Shown here: positions 16,241 through 24,970 of the stretch, one piece after another
Position numbering within the stretch: the first letter of the stretch is position 1
How the letters are laid out: each line of letters begins with the position of its first letter
NCBI GenBank assembly: GCA_028684915.1
Contig: JAQUEZ010000062.1
Coordinates: 1-32,977, forward strand
DNA: 32,977 nt
Direction of reading: 5' to 3'
Source of the DNA: Desulfobulbus sp.
GTDB taxonomy: Bacteria > Desulfobacterota > Desulfobulbia > Desulfobulbales > Desulfobulbaceae
Translations under genes and position numbers: made by a program
The notes under the pieces: model-generated
Database searches by the model: none
Seen by the model: the letters and a program-made list of their open reading frames with translations, nothing else
Told to the model about the DNA's origin: nothing

Positions 16241-16903
16241 ATGACGCTATTTCAACATAAAGGCACCGACTATGAACTCGACGAGCAGGGCTGCCTGCTT
16301 GATCCCACAACCTGGACACGTGACTTTGCCGATGGCATGGCCAGGGAGTGCGAAATTCCGGTGCTTTCCAACGAACACTGGGATGTGATCCTGTACGTGC
16401 GCAATGCCTATGAGCAGAGCGGTATCTGCCCGACCATTTTTGCCGCCTGCAAGGCGACCAGTCTCAGGCCGCAGGAAATGCAGAAACTCTTTCCCACTGG
16501 ATACCATCGGGGGTTGTGCCGGGTGGCAGGGGTTCATTACCGGGTCAGCCACATGCCTTACGGCGCCCATATCCGCGAAAGCGTGGCCGATCTACGGGCC
16601 CTGTCTTCCGACAAGGCGTATGCCACCGATGTGCGCGGTTTTTTGGTCGATCCTGCCTCCTGGGATGAGAACTACGCCGTCCATCGGGCGGTCGATATGT
16701 CTATAGAAAACGGCAAGCTCACCGAGGAGCATTGGCGGATCATCTACTACCTGCGCGATGCCTATCTGGTCGAGCACCGTATTCCCAACATCTATGAAAC
16801 CTGCGAAAGTTGTGACCTGGATCTGGACACCTTTGAGCGATTGTTTCCCACCGGATACCATCGGGGGGCGCTGAAGATTGCCGGATTGAGGTTTGTGAAA
16901 TAA
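16241..16903 (+). CDS. Tandem double-domain DsrC/TusE-like protein (copy B)
   Basis: This paralogue of the preceding gene has the same length (220 residues) and the same two-domain plan, and it aligns without gaps. Domain 1 has YELDEQGCLLDPTTW, LSNEHWDVILYVR, CPTIFAACK and LFPTGYHRGLCRVAG. Domain 2 has DVRGFLVDPASW, LTEEHWRIIYYLR, IYETCESC and LFPTGYHRGALKIAG. All five Cys of copy A are kept (63, 70, 93, 188, 191), with two extra (18 and 37). The swinging-arm Cys is again absent. The start is ATG at 16241, ten bases after AGGGGA; a TTG frame from 16139 is less likely. It lies 106 bases after copy A, on the same strand, and a strong terminator follows. The pair arose by duplication of an already fused gene, because A1 resembles B1 and A2 resembles B2 more than A1 resembles A2. 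Confidence 0.85.
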   Translation: MTLFQHKGTDYELDEQGCLLDPTTWTRDFADGMARECEIPVLSNEHWDVILYVRNAYEQSGICPTIFAACKATSLRPQEMQKLFPTGYHRGLCRVAGVHYRVSHMPYGAHIRESVADLRALSSDKAYATDVRGFLVDPASWDENYAVHRAVDMSIENGKLTEEHWRIIYYLRDAYLVEHRIPNIYETCESCDLDLDTFERLFPTGYHRGALKIAGLRFVK

Positions 16904-16924
16904 CACCTCTTTGCGGAGGGTGGT

Positions 16925-16953
16925 GGGCGGCTTCGGCCGCCCTTCTTTTTTTT
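16925..16953 (+). terminator. Rho-independent terminator
   Basis: GGGCGGC-TTCG-GCCGCCC is a perfect seven-bp stem with a stable UUCG tetraloop, followed by a T-rich run. It closes the DsrC-like transcript. Confidence 0.92.
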
Positions 16954-16984
16954 AGGGGTTATCAGGGTCAAGGAAAAGCAACCG

Positions 16985-17641
16985 ATGTCCTCACCAACCA
17001 ATCAGGGCGTGTTGCTCTTGCACGGTCTGGCCAGAACCAAGCGTTCGATGCAGCCCATGGCGCACTTTCTTCGCCGGCAAGGGTATCTCGTTCACAACCA
17101 AGGCTATGCCTCCAGGCACGCAACCATCGAGCAGTTAGCGGAGCACGCCGTGGCAACCGGTTTTTCCTGCCTTGCCGACCAGGGCGCAGCGATTGTCCAT
17201 GTGGTGACCCATTCCATGGGGGGAATTTTGTTGCGCAGCTATCTCAATACGCATCAACCGCTATCGTTGGGAAGGGTGGTGATGCTCAGTCCGCCCAATC
17301 AGGGCAGTGAGTTGGTGGATGTGTTGGTAAGGTTTTCATGGTTTCGGCGGGTATTCGGTCCGGCCGGATGCCAGTTGAGTACGGGCAAAGATGCGCTGCC
17401 GCGGCGTCTGGGGGCGGTGGATTTTCCCTTGGGTATCATTACCGGCAATCGTCCCGCCATCGGCCTGGGTTGTTTCTTCCCCGGGCCGAATGATGGCAAG
17501 GTTTCGGTGCAGCGAGCGCAGATTGACGGAATGCACGACTTGCTCGTCCTGGCCTGCGGTCATTCGTTGATCATGCGCAGGAAGGCGGTCCAAGAGCAGG
17601 TGCTGCAATTCCTGTGCACCGGCAGCTTTAACCGGGCGTGA
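16985..17641 (+). CDS. Alpha/beta hydrolase, lipase/esterase-like
   Basis: This 218-residue hydrolase has no evident signal peptide. The oxyanion segment is VLLLHGLART. The nucleophile is Ser77 in VVTHSMGGIL (Thr replaces the usual Gly of GHSMGG). Asp170 (GPNDGKVSV) and His193 (ACGHSLIM) complete a plausible triad. MLSPPNQGSELVD is typical of PGAP1-like/class 2 lipase-type hydrolases. The substrate is unknown. ATG at 16985 follows AGGA at about nine bases. The gene converges on selB with only eight bases between stops, and no terminator is seen there. Confidence 0.82.
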   Translation: MSSPTNQGVLLLHGLARTKRSMQPMAHFLRRQGYLVHNQGYASRHATIEQLAEHAVATGFSCLADQGAAIVHVVTHSMGGILLRSYLNTHQPLSLGRVVMLSPPNQGSELVDVLVRFSWFRRVFGPAGCQLSTGKDALPRRLGAVDFPLGIITGNRPAIGLGCFFPGPNDGKVSVQRAQIDGMHDLLVLACGHSLIMRRKAVQEQVLQFLCTGSFNRA

Positions 17642-17649
17642 ACAGCGGA

Positions 17650-19575
17650 TCAGTTTTTGCGCAGAACCCGTTTGTCGTCGATGCGGATGGTGAGTTTGAT
17701 CTTATCGAAGTATTCGAGCAGAGGAATGGAGAATTTGCGGGTCAGGCCGGTGAGATCCTTGAAGCGCTGGGCATCGATCTCCCCTTCTTGGCGGATGAAG
17801 GACACCACATCTTCCTGCAGTTGCTGAATGGTTGGGGCGTGGAAAAAGAGGATTTCGTTGACCTTAATCAGTTCGCCTTTCTTGATTAGTAGATCAATGA
17901 CCTGACGGATCTGTTTTTCCGGAAACTCAATAAAAGTGGCCAGCACCTCTTTGAGGTTGGGCGGAGTCAGCTTGGCTTCTCGGTAGAGGGTGGCGATTTT
18001 TAGCTCCATCTCCTGTTCGTTGACTTGGAGCTTGACCTCATGACCGCTGAGCTTGACCTCGGCGCCGGTTTGATCGACCAGTCCCTTTTTGGCCAGATTG
18101 GAGAGCAGGGCCTGGAGGACACGCAAATCCACGCTGGGACGCAATTGGGAGCGGAGCTCTTCCTTGGCTATTCCATTTTTGAGGGGGTTGTTGCGGTGAA
18201 AGGCCTCGAGAATGCTCAGGATTTGCTGGTTCAGACCCTCGGCCACCGGCGCGGCCAGCATCCGTTGACTCTCCGAGTCGACCACCAATAGTTCACCAGC
18301 TGAAATGGGACGTTGCAGGTGCTTTTTTAGCCGCTTGCTGAAAATGCCGGAGCGGGCGGAGATCTGGTCGGCGGTGATGCCGTTGAAGCCGCTTTCTTCG
18401 GCCAACATCAGTAACCGCTGCCCTTCATCGGCCGCTTCCAGTTCTTCAAAATAATTGCGATTAATTTCTCTATCGCGCTCCAGGGTCCGCTTGCGCTTTT
18501 TCGGGGCCGCATTTAGCAGGGTGCCGCCGCCGATGGTGGTGATCGGCGAATAGCTGCGGATTACGTAATGATCACCGGGCCAGATAGCCACCGGATCCTG
18601 CAAGCTGAGTTGGACGTGGGTGGTCCCACCGGGGGCCAGGGTTTCGCTTTCCAAGAGCACGAGCCGACCGGTGATTTCACGGGTACCGATATGGACGCGT
18701 ACCTGGGTGCGGTTTTTCAGCTCTTTGTTGCTCGAGGCCAGGTAATAAAAATTTGCGTCGAGCAGGTTGGTGGTGATCAGGCTTCCTGGGGTGGCTGCCA
18801 TATCGCCGCGGTTAATCTCTTCCTTCTCGATGCCTTGCAGGTTGATCGCGGTCCGGTGTCCGGCCTCGACCACGGTTACCTCCTGGCCGTGGACCTGAAT
18901 GCCGCGGATCTTTGCAGTCAGCCCGTCAGGGTAGAACATCATTTCGGAACCAGTCTCAATTCGGCCGGAGATTGAGGTGCCGGTGATGACCGTGCCAAAG
19001 CCTTTCATGGTGAATACCCGATCAACCGCCATGCGGAACGGGCCGAATTCTTCGTGAAAATTGATCGCCGCCACCTTGGCATCGAGTAGACGCGCAATCT
19101 CGTCTACGCCTTCACCGTTTACCGAGTTGATGGGTACGATCGGAGCGTTATCCAGGAAACTGCCGCTGAAAAAATCGCGCACTTCTTCGGTAACCATGTC
19201 CAGCCAATCCTGATCAACCGTGTCTTTTTTTGTGAGCACGATTAAACCGTCACGGACTCCGAGCAACTTGCAGATTTCAAAATGTTCTACCGTCTGGGGC
19301 ATGATGCCCTCGTCAGCGGCAATGACGAAGGCCACCAAATCCATGCCAGCGGCACCGGCCACCATGTTGCGGATAAACTTTTCATGCCCTGGAACATCGA
19401 CAATCCCCAACCGGTGCCCGCAGGGCAAATCCAGATAGGCAAAGCCGAGTTCAATGGTGATGCCGCGCTCTTTTTCTTCTTTAAGGCGGTCGGTTTCAAT
19501 ACCGGTGAGCGCGCGGATGAGGCTGGTTTTTCCGTGGTCAACATGACCGGCGGTGCCGAGAATTATTTCACGCAT
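17650..19575 (-). CDS. selB: Selenocysteine-specific elongation factor SelB
   Basis: This 641-residue GTPase delivers Sec-tRNA to UGA codons marked by a SECIS hairpin. The G domain has [19 protein letters not shown], the switch region [15 protein letters not shown] (in [13 protein letters not shown]), [13 protein letters not shown] and LTKKD. EF-Tu-like domains II and III follow to about residue 365, then a C-terminal series of winged helices to 641 that reads the SECIS RNA. The length is normal. ATG at 19575 begins right at [17 protein letters not shown] as in the family but has no good ribosome-binding site. A TTG at 19614 follows AGGTG and would add 13 residues. No selA, selC or selD is seen in the window, and no gene here shows an in-frame Sec-type TGA. 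Confidence 0.95.
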   Translation of the reverse strand: MREIILGTAGHVDHGKTSLIRALTGIETDRLKEEKERGITIELGFAYLDLPCGHRLGIVDVPGHEKFIRNMVAGAAGMDLVAFVIAADEGIMPQTVEHFEICKLLGVRDGLIVLTKKDTVDQDWLDMVTEEVRDFFSGSFLDNAPIVPINSVNGEGVDEIARLLDAKVAAINFHEEFGPFRMAVDRVFTMKGFGTVITGTSISGRIETGSEMMFYPDGLTAKIRGIQVHGQEVTVVEAGHRTAINLQGIEKEEINRGDMAATPGSLITTNLLDANFYYLASSNKELKNRTQVRVHIGTREITGRLVLLESETLAPGGTTHVQLSLQDPVAIWPGDHYVIRSYSPITTIGGGTLLNAAPKKRKRTLERDREINRNYFEELEAADEGQRLLMLAEESGFNGITADQISARSGIFSKRLKKHLQRPISAGELLVVDSESQRMLAAPVAEGLNQQILSILEAFHRNNPLKNGIAKEELRSQLRPSVDLRVLQALLSNLAKKGLVDQTGAEVKLSGHEVKLQVNEQEMELKIATLYREAKLTPPNLKEVLATFIEFPEKQIRQVIDLLIKKGELIKVNEILFFHAPTIQQLQEDVVSFIRQEGEIDAQRFKDLTGLTRKFSIPLLEYFDKIKLTIRIDDKRVLRKN

Positions 19576-19840
19576 GGAAGCAATCTGCTGAATCGTTTTT
19601 TGCCCTTTGGCCAAGGTTACACCTGAATCCGTGAGCGTTTATCAGTGGTCCGTTCCGTTGTTTGGGACTGTGCAATGAAAGAAAACTTTATCGAACAGTC
19701 GCGGGTAACGGAGATGGCGTGCGGATAACCACCCTGTAAGCCGACGGGTGCACAATAAAGAGACTGAAGCAACCTGTCGTTACCCTGTTGCTCGTACAAC
19801 ACAAAAAATCATCTCTACAACTCGTGGCCACGGATTTGGG

Positions 19841-20473
19841 TTACATGTCAAGATAAGGATTGCTCTTGGCCTCGCGGGCAATAGTCGACTGTGAACCGCC
19901 ATAGCCGTGGCCCGGCCAGACGATGGTGTCGGGCGGCAGGGTCAGAATCCGGGCCTTGATCGCATCGATCATCTGGTGCATGGAGCCGCCGGGAAAATCG
20001 GTACGACCGACAGCGCCGACAAAGAGGGTGTCGCCGGTGAAACAGTGGGGAGCGCTGTAGAGGCAGATGCCGCCGGGTGTGTGGCCGGGCGTGTGGATTA
20101 CCTGCAATTGCTCAACGCCGATTTGAATGGTGTCGCCGTCTTTGACGATCATATCCGCCGGTGGAGAGGGCGGTAGGCCGAGGCCGGAGAAGTAGTCTTT
20201 GATTTGCGGATCGGCAAAATAGGTGACATCATCGGCATGGAGGACGATTTTGGCGCCGGTGGCTTCCTTGATGCGGCCGTTGCCGCAGTCATGGTCCGGG
20301 TGGCCATGGGTGTTGATGATGTAGATGACCTCCAGCCCGTTGTTGTTGCAGTAATCGAGAATGCGGTCTTCATCACCGCCGGGGTCGATGACGGCGGCTT
20401 GTTTGGTTTGTTCGCAGGAAACGATGTAACAGCAGACCCCCATCATACCGACGGTGAGTTGTTTGACAAGCAT
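19841..20473 (-). CDS. Metallo-beta-lactamase-fold hydrolase (glyoxalase II-like)
   Basis: This 210-residue cytosolic hydrolase has the binuclear metal motif THGHPDHD (His56, His58, Asp60, His61), then HTPGHTPGG, FTGDTLFVGAVGRTDFPGGS and a final PGHGYGG histidine. The spacing fits the short glyoxalase II/YcbL group, which cleaves thioesters such as S-lactoylglutathione; the substrate here is not fixed by sequence. ATG at 20473 has AGGA eight bases upstream, while the ATG at 20479 is too close to it. It lies downstream of the Mrp-type gene on the same strand with a 108-base gap containing a strong hairpin. Confidence 0.88.
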   Translation of the reverse strand: MLVKQLTVGMMGVCCYIVSCEQTKQAAVIDPGGDEDRILDYCNNNGLEVIYIINTHGHPDHDCGNGRIKEATGAKIVLHADDVTYFADPQIKDYFSGLGLPPSPPADMIVKDGDTIQIGVEQLQVIHTPGHTPGGICLYSAPHCFTGDTLFVGAVGRTDFPGGSMHQMIDAIKARILTLPPDTIVWPGHGYGGSQSTIAREAKSNPYLDM

Positions 20474-20536
20474 AGTCATGATCCTTTTGTGGGGAGAAAG
20501 GGTTGGCGGTGAAGGCAGTTATCGTCGGGAAGTGTC

Positions 20537-20568
20537 CCTCTGCAGTCGAATTGAGCCGACTGCAGAGG
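20537..20568. other. Perfect 12-bp hairpin between mrp-type gene and hydrolase
   Basis: CCTCTGCAGTCG (20537-20548) is exactly inverted as CGACTGCAGAGG (20557-20568) with an eight-base loop. No T-run follows on either strand. It may stabilise or process the message between the two minus-strand genes. Confidence 0.6.
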
Positions 20569-20581
20569 AATATGGACCAAC

Positions 20582-21514
20582 TTACTTGGAACCGCAGCCG
20601 GAGCAACCACAGCCGCCGGCAAAAGGATTAACGGTTACCGGGCCGGGAGGCAAGCGCTGCTCGACGCCGGAAACCACGGTGGCAAAGGCTTTGATTGCCG
20701 GGCTATCCTCATCGCTGGACAGGTACGGGGTACCGGAATCACCGGCCATGACCACTCGCGGATCCATCGGAACGCCGCCGAGGAATGCGAGATCAAAATC
20801 ACGGGCTGTCTGCTCGCCACCACCCTTGCTGAAGATATCCACAGTCTCGCCACAATGGGGGCAAACGAAGCCGGACATATTCTCAACCACACCGACGATG
20901 GGCATCTCAACCGCCTTGCAGAAGTTGATCGATTTGCGGACGTCGGCCAGGGCAACTGCCTGCGGCGTGGTAACCACGACAGCCTGGACGCCGGGGATGG
21001 TCTGGGCTATGGAAAGGGGCTCGTCACCGGTGCCGGGAGGGGCATCAACGATCAGGTAGTCCAACGCACCCCAATCCATATCAGCCACAAACTGGCGGAT
21101 GGCCTGGATCTTGAGCGGACCGCGCCAGATGATAGCGTCGTCGCGGTTTTTCATCATGTATTCAAGAGAAACCACCTTGAGGTTATCATTGTACTTCAGC
21201 GGTGGGATGAGGTCATCGGGGTTTTCCGGAGCCGTGAGGGAACCGGTGAGGTTGAGCATGCGGCAGACGTCCGGGCCATGCAGGTCAACATCCATCAGAC
21301 CGACTTTGTGTCCTTTCTTGGCCAGGCACAGCGCCAGGTTGACCGCCACGGTGGATTTGCCGACGCCGCCTTTGCCGCTCATGACCAGGATTTTGTTTTT
21401 GATCTGACCCAGGGAACGGGTGATAGCGATATCCTGTTGAGCCAGGCGGGCATCGCCCGAACCGCAACTACCGCTTTGATCGGTTCCGCAAGAACCTCCA
21501 CAAGAACTGCTCAT
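20582..21514 (-). CDS. mrp: Mrp/NBP35 (ApbC) family Fe-S carrier ATPase
   Basis: This 310-residue P-loop ATPase scaffolds or delivers iron-sulfur clusters. It has the deviant Walker A SGKGGVGKST (48-55), DVDLHGPD, VDAPPGTGDEPL and the family CPHC pair (Cys218, Cys221) that bridges the cluster between two subunits. The N-terminus carries an NBP35-like Cys patch (Cys5, Cys9, Cys17). The C-terminus ends in GGCGCSGCGSK (Cys302, 304, 307), an extra Cys-rich tail not found in E. coli Mrp. ATG at 21514 has GGAGG five bases upstream; the frame extending to 21595 adds unconserved residues. It is probably first in a transcript with the downstream hydrolase. Confidence 0.93.
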   Translation of the reverse strand: MSSSCGGSCGTDQSGSCGSGDARLAQQDIAITRSLGQIKNKILVMSGKGGVGKSTVAVNLALCLAKKGHKVGLMDVDLHGPDVCRMLNLTGSLTAPENPDDLIPPLKYNDNLKVVSLEYMMKNRDDAIIWRGPLKIQAIRQFVADMDWGALDYLIVDAPPGTGDEPLSIAQTIPGVQAVVVTTPQAVALADVRKSINFCKAVEMPIVGVVENMSGFVCPHCGETVDIFSKGGGEQTARDFDLAFLGGVPMDPRVVMAGDSGTPYLSSDEDSPAIKAFATVVSGVEQRLPPGPVTVNPFAGGCGCSGCGSK

Positions 21515-21805
21515 ATTTGCCTCCAACGGTGTAATAGAAATGAAAAAAGGGGAAGAACCCATGTATGCTTTGCTTTCGGGTGGGGTGGCCGACAACGCCT
21601 TAGAGCCTCTCCAAAACGACTCACCCGATACTCGAAAAACATGCGCCCGCGCATATTCTTCGCCGGAAAAGAGAGCCGGATATGCTGCGGGTGCGCGAGT
21701 TCAGTGTAATTTGGGGCTATACTTTAATGTCGGAGAGTTGAAAAGCAAATAAAAAATCAAAGCGAAGCCTAGGGCAGCTGAACCCCTGTTTGCCCTGTGT
21801 TTTTG

Positions 21806-21835
21806 TTGATTTATGATTGCCCAAAAAGGTATAGT
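21806..21835 (+). promoter_or_regulatory. Possible promoter of hsp20-lon-ftsY
   Basis: TTGATT (21806-21811), an 18-base spacer and TATAGT (21830-21835) form a reasonable sigma-70 promoter about 315 bases before the hsp20 start. The -10 lies in an inverted repeat, AGGTATA (21827) with TATACCT (21843), which could be an operator. No clear heat-shock sigma or CIRCE site is visible. The rest of the gene-free stretch 21515-22149 shows only short unlikely frames. Confidence 0.35.
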
Positions 21836-22149
21836 GCTTACTTATACCTGAACTCGTGAGCAGGCAAATTGACTGTCTTCCGCCGCCAAACGCACCTCGG
21901 TTTATAACGGCGGTAGAGGAGGGCGCCCTTGAAAAAGACGTCCTTTGTGGAAAAACCTTGTCGCCTTCGCAGGCCGTGGCGGAAACGATAGCTTGGTCGT
22001 TCTCGTAGAAAAGCGAAAAAGACGGACTGTGCCCGGCAAATGGCTGTTTTGCGGGGGCATGATTTTCTGTTTTCGCGGGTATTGCAGAGTATTCAATCGA
22101 AAGAACACGTCGGCATCATGCCGTAAGCGTATGTGGTGGGGAGGACCTG

Positions 22150-22590
22150 ATGGACCCGTTCAGTAAAAAACTGTTGGAAGAACTGGAACAGATGCAAAAG
22201 CATACCGGGCGTATTTTGCGCACCATGTCCTTGCCGAGGATGATGTCGACGGAAGGCGGCTGGCAGCCAGCTGTGGATATTTACGAGGCAGAAAGTTCGA
22301 TCTTTGTCTATGCCGAACTCGCCGGTGTGGTTGCCGAGAGCCTGAAAGTGACCGTTGATGGGCAACGCATCGGCATTAGCGGTATGCGTCAGCTTCCCGC
22401 CCATCAATCGATTGCCTGTATTCACCAGCTCGAAATAGAACTCGGTAACTTTCAGCGGATTCTGACCCTGCCGTCGGCCGTTGAAGTGGAGGGTGTGGAA
22501 TCGACCTATATCAACGGTATGCTCATGGTGACCTTGCCCAAGCGCGTGAGAAGAGGCAAAGTGACTATCAGGATAACACCTGGAGAATAA
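22150..22590 (+). CDS. Small heat shock protein, Hsp20/alpha-crystallin family
   Basis: This 146-residue ATP-independent holdase binds unfolding proteins. Residues about 38-140 form the alpha-crystallin domain: WQPAVDIYEAESSIFVYAELAGV, a beta-strand region, then the signature VESTYINGMLMVTLPKR and a final VTIRITPGE strand. The N-terminal arm is short. ATG at 22150 follows GGGGAGG at five bases. The stop is one base before the lon start, so chaperone and protease are co-translated. The pairing fits joint protein quality control. Confidence 0.93.
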   Translation: MDPFSKKLLEELEQMQKHTGRILRTMSLPRMMSTEGGWQPAVDIYEAESSIFVYAELAGVVAESLKVTVDGQRIGISGMRQLPAHQSIACIHQLEIELGNFQRILTLPSAVEVEGVESTYINGMLMVTLPKRVRRGKVTIRITPGE

Positions 22591-22591
22591 T

Positions 22592-24970
22592 ATGGAAAAT
22601 GAACTAGAAACCACGCAGAAAAAACTGGACCCTTCGCAGCTGGATCTTCCGAAAACCCTGCCGATCATGCCTCTGCACGGGTTTGTTTTTTATCCCGGGA
22701 TGGGATTTCCACTGCAGGTCTCCAGCGAGACCTCCAAACAACTGATCGATGATGTCCTCCTCGGCGACCGGATGATGGGTATGGTGTGCAGCCGTCGCGC
22801 CCAGGTTTCGGATGACGATATTCTTGGGCCTGAGGATCTCTATCAGGTCGGCGTGGTCGGGTATCTCCACAAGCTCAACAAGGCTCAGGAAGGCTATTAT
22901 CAGATATTGGTCAGCGGTACCAAAAAGTTTGCCGTGAGTGAATTTGTCGGTTCCCAACCCTACCTCAAGGCCAATGTGGTCGAGGTGCCGATGGAGCTCG
23001 TTGATGATAAAAAGATCGAGGCGCTGCTTTTCAACATCAGGGCCCAGTTCCAAAAGCTGGTCAGTGCCACCGAGTTGCCCCAGGAATTGGTGGTAACCAT
23101 CAACACCCTTACCAATCCTTATTATATTGCTTATCTGGTGACCTCCCAGCTTAATCTCAAACTTGAGATGGAACAGGAGCTCCTTGAAGTCACTTCCCTG
23201 CACGACCTACTCCACCGCGTGGCCCAAGAGTTGACCAAACGGCTGGAAACGGTGGATATGAGCAATCAGCTCCAGGCTTCGATGAAGAAGGATATGGATG
23301 AGCGGCAGCGGGAATATTTCCTGCGCCAGCAACTGCAGGCCATCCGCAAGGAGCTCGGTGAGGGCGACGAGGACAAGGTCGAGGTTAAGGAGCTCAAGGA
23401 TAAGATTGCGGAAAAGGCACTGACAGCACCGGCCAAGACCGTGGTCGACAAGGAGTTGGCCCGGCTAGAAAGGATTCCGCCCTCGTCGCCGGAATATTCG
23501 GTGTCGCGCAATTACCTCGACTGGATTCTTGACCTGCCGTGGAAGGACTCGACCACCGATACCCTGGATCTCAACCAAGCCGAGAAAGATCTCAATCAGG
23601 ATCACTACGGTTTGAAGAAAATCAAGAAGCGGATTCTCGAGTTTCTCGCGGTGCGCAAGCTCAAGGAAGATATCCACGGTCCGATTCTCTGTTTTGTCGG
23701 CCCCCCTGGTGTGGGTAAAACTTCTCTGGGCCAGTCCATTGCCCGAACCATGAATCGTAAGTTCGTTCGTATCGCCTTGGGCGGTGTGCGGGATGAGGCC
23801 GAGATCCGTGGGCATCGCCGCACCTATATCGGCGCTCTGCCCGGGCGGATCATTGAGAGTCTGAAGAGGGCCGGCTCCAACAATCCGGTGTTTCTTCTTG
23901 ATGAGATCGATAAGGTCGGCAGCGATTTTCGCGGCGATCCCTCCTCGGCCCTGCTTGAGGTCTTAGATCCGGAGCAGAACTCGACGTTTACCGATCATTA
24001 TCTCGATATCGAGTTTGATCTCTCCAAGGTGATGTTCATTGCCACCGCCAACGTGCTCGACACCATTCCCGGCCCCCTGAGGGATCGTATGGAGGTGGTG
24101 GAGCTTTCTGGCTACACCCTGCAGGAGAAGGTGGCCATTGCCAGCCGTTATCTCCTGCCCAAGCAGCTGGAGGCGCATGCCCTGAGGGATGATGATCTGG
24201 AGATGCCCATGGAAAGCATCGAGGCGCTGATCACCTCGTATACCCGTGAGGCTGGAGTACGCAATCTGGAACGAGAGCTTGCCGCCATCTGTCGGGGTAC
24301 GGCTGCTGAGATTGCCCGCGGTCGCACCGAGAAGATGGTGGTCGCGCCGGAGAAATTATACGATTTCCTTGGGCCGCAGCGGTTTTATCCGGAGATGAAG
24401 GCTCGCAGTTGGGGGCCTGGTTTGGCCACCGGTCTTGCCTGGACCCCAGTGGGAGGGCAGATTCTCTTTATTGAAACCTCAAAGATGAAAGGTCGGGGTG
24501 GGCTCACCCTGACCGGCAAGTTGGGCGAGGTGATGAAGGAATCGGCCACGGCGGCCTTGACCTATATTAAATCGCACGCCAAGGATTTGGGCGTGGACGA
24601 GGACGTGTTTGCTGCCATCGACCTGCATGTGCATGTGCCGGAAGGCGCAATCCCCAAAGATGGGCCTTCGGCCGGTGTGGCCATGGTTTCTTCGCTGGTG
24701 TCGGTCATTCTTGGACGGCCGGTACGTCAGGATGTAGCCATGACCGGTGAGATTACCCTGCGTGGTGATGTGTTGCCTGTCGGCGGTATTGGCGAGAAGG
24801 TATTGGCTGCCCTGCGGGCCGGTATCCGAGAGTTGGTTCTTCCTACACTCAATGAAAAGGATGTTCTTGAAATTCCGGAGGATATCCGTGAAGGGGTGAT
24901 CTTTCATTACCCTCATACCATTCGCGAAGCATTGGAGATAGTCATGGAAAAAGCTGAGGCGCAGAGCTGA
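22592..24970 (+). CDS. lon: ATP-dependent Lon protease
   Basis: This 792-residue serine protease with an AAA+ domain degrades misfolded and regulatory proteins in the cytosol. Residues about 24-215 are the LON substrate-binding domain ([19 protein letters not shown]). Walker [12 protein letters not shown] is at about 370-380 and Walker [12 protein letters not shown] follows. The C-terminal proteolytic domain has the catalytic dyad Ser693 (DGPSAGVAM) and Lys736 ([14 protein letters not shown]). Length and order are those of full-length LonA. GGAGAATAAT just upstream gives a good ribosome-binding site. The stop overlaps the ftsY start (TGATG). Confidence 0.97.
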   Translation: MENELETTQKKLDPSQLDLPKTLPIMPLHGFVFYPGMGFPLQVSSETSKQLIDDVLLGDRMMGMVCSRRAQVSDDDILGPEDLYQVGVVGYLHKLNKAQEGYYQILVSGTKKFAVSEFVGSQPYLKANVVEVPMELVDDKKIEALLFNIRAQFQKLVSATELPQELVVTINTLTNPYYIAYLVTSQLNLKLEMEQELLEVTSLHDLLHRVAQELTKRLETVDMSNQLQASMKKDMDERQREYFLRQQLQAIRKELGEGDEDKVEVKELKDKIAEKALTAPAKTVVDKELARLERIPPSSPEYSVSRNYLDWILDLPWKDSTTDTLDLNQAEKDLNQDHYGLKKIKKRILEFLAVRKLKEDIHGPILCFVGPPGVGKTSLGQSIARTMNRKFVRIALGGVRDEAEIRGHRRTYIGALPGRIIESLKRAGSNNPVFLLDEIDKVGSDFRGDPSSALLEVLDPEQNSTFTDHYLDIEFDLSKVMFIATANVLDTIPGPLRDRMEVVELSGYTLQEKVAIASRYLLPKQLEAHALRDDDLEMPMESIEALITSYTREAGVRNLERELAAICRGTAAEIARGRTEKMVVAPEKLYDFLGPQRFYPEMKARSWGPGLATGLAWTPVGGQILFIETSKMKGRGGLTLTGKLGEVMKESATAALTYIKSHAKDLGVDEDVFAAIDLHVHVPEGAIPKDGPSAGVAMVSSLVSVILGRPVRQDVAMTGEITLRGDVLPVGGIGEKVLAALRAGIRELVLPTLNEKDVLEIPEDIREGVIFHYPHTIREALEIVMEKAEAQS

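Noticed and set aside
19576..19840. Possible tRNA-Sec gene next to selB
   Set aside because: No long acceptor or extra-arm structure or TCA anticodon context could be found on either strand.
21540..22166. Two short plus-strand frames (70 and 73 codons) before hsp20
   Set aside because: Their composition is unlike a real protein, ribosome-binding sites are poor, and the second overlaps the hsp20 start.
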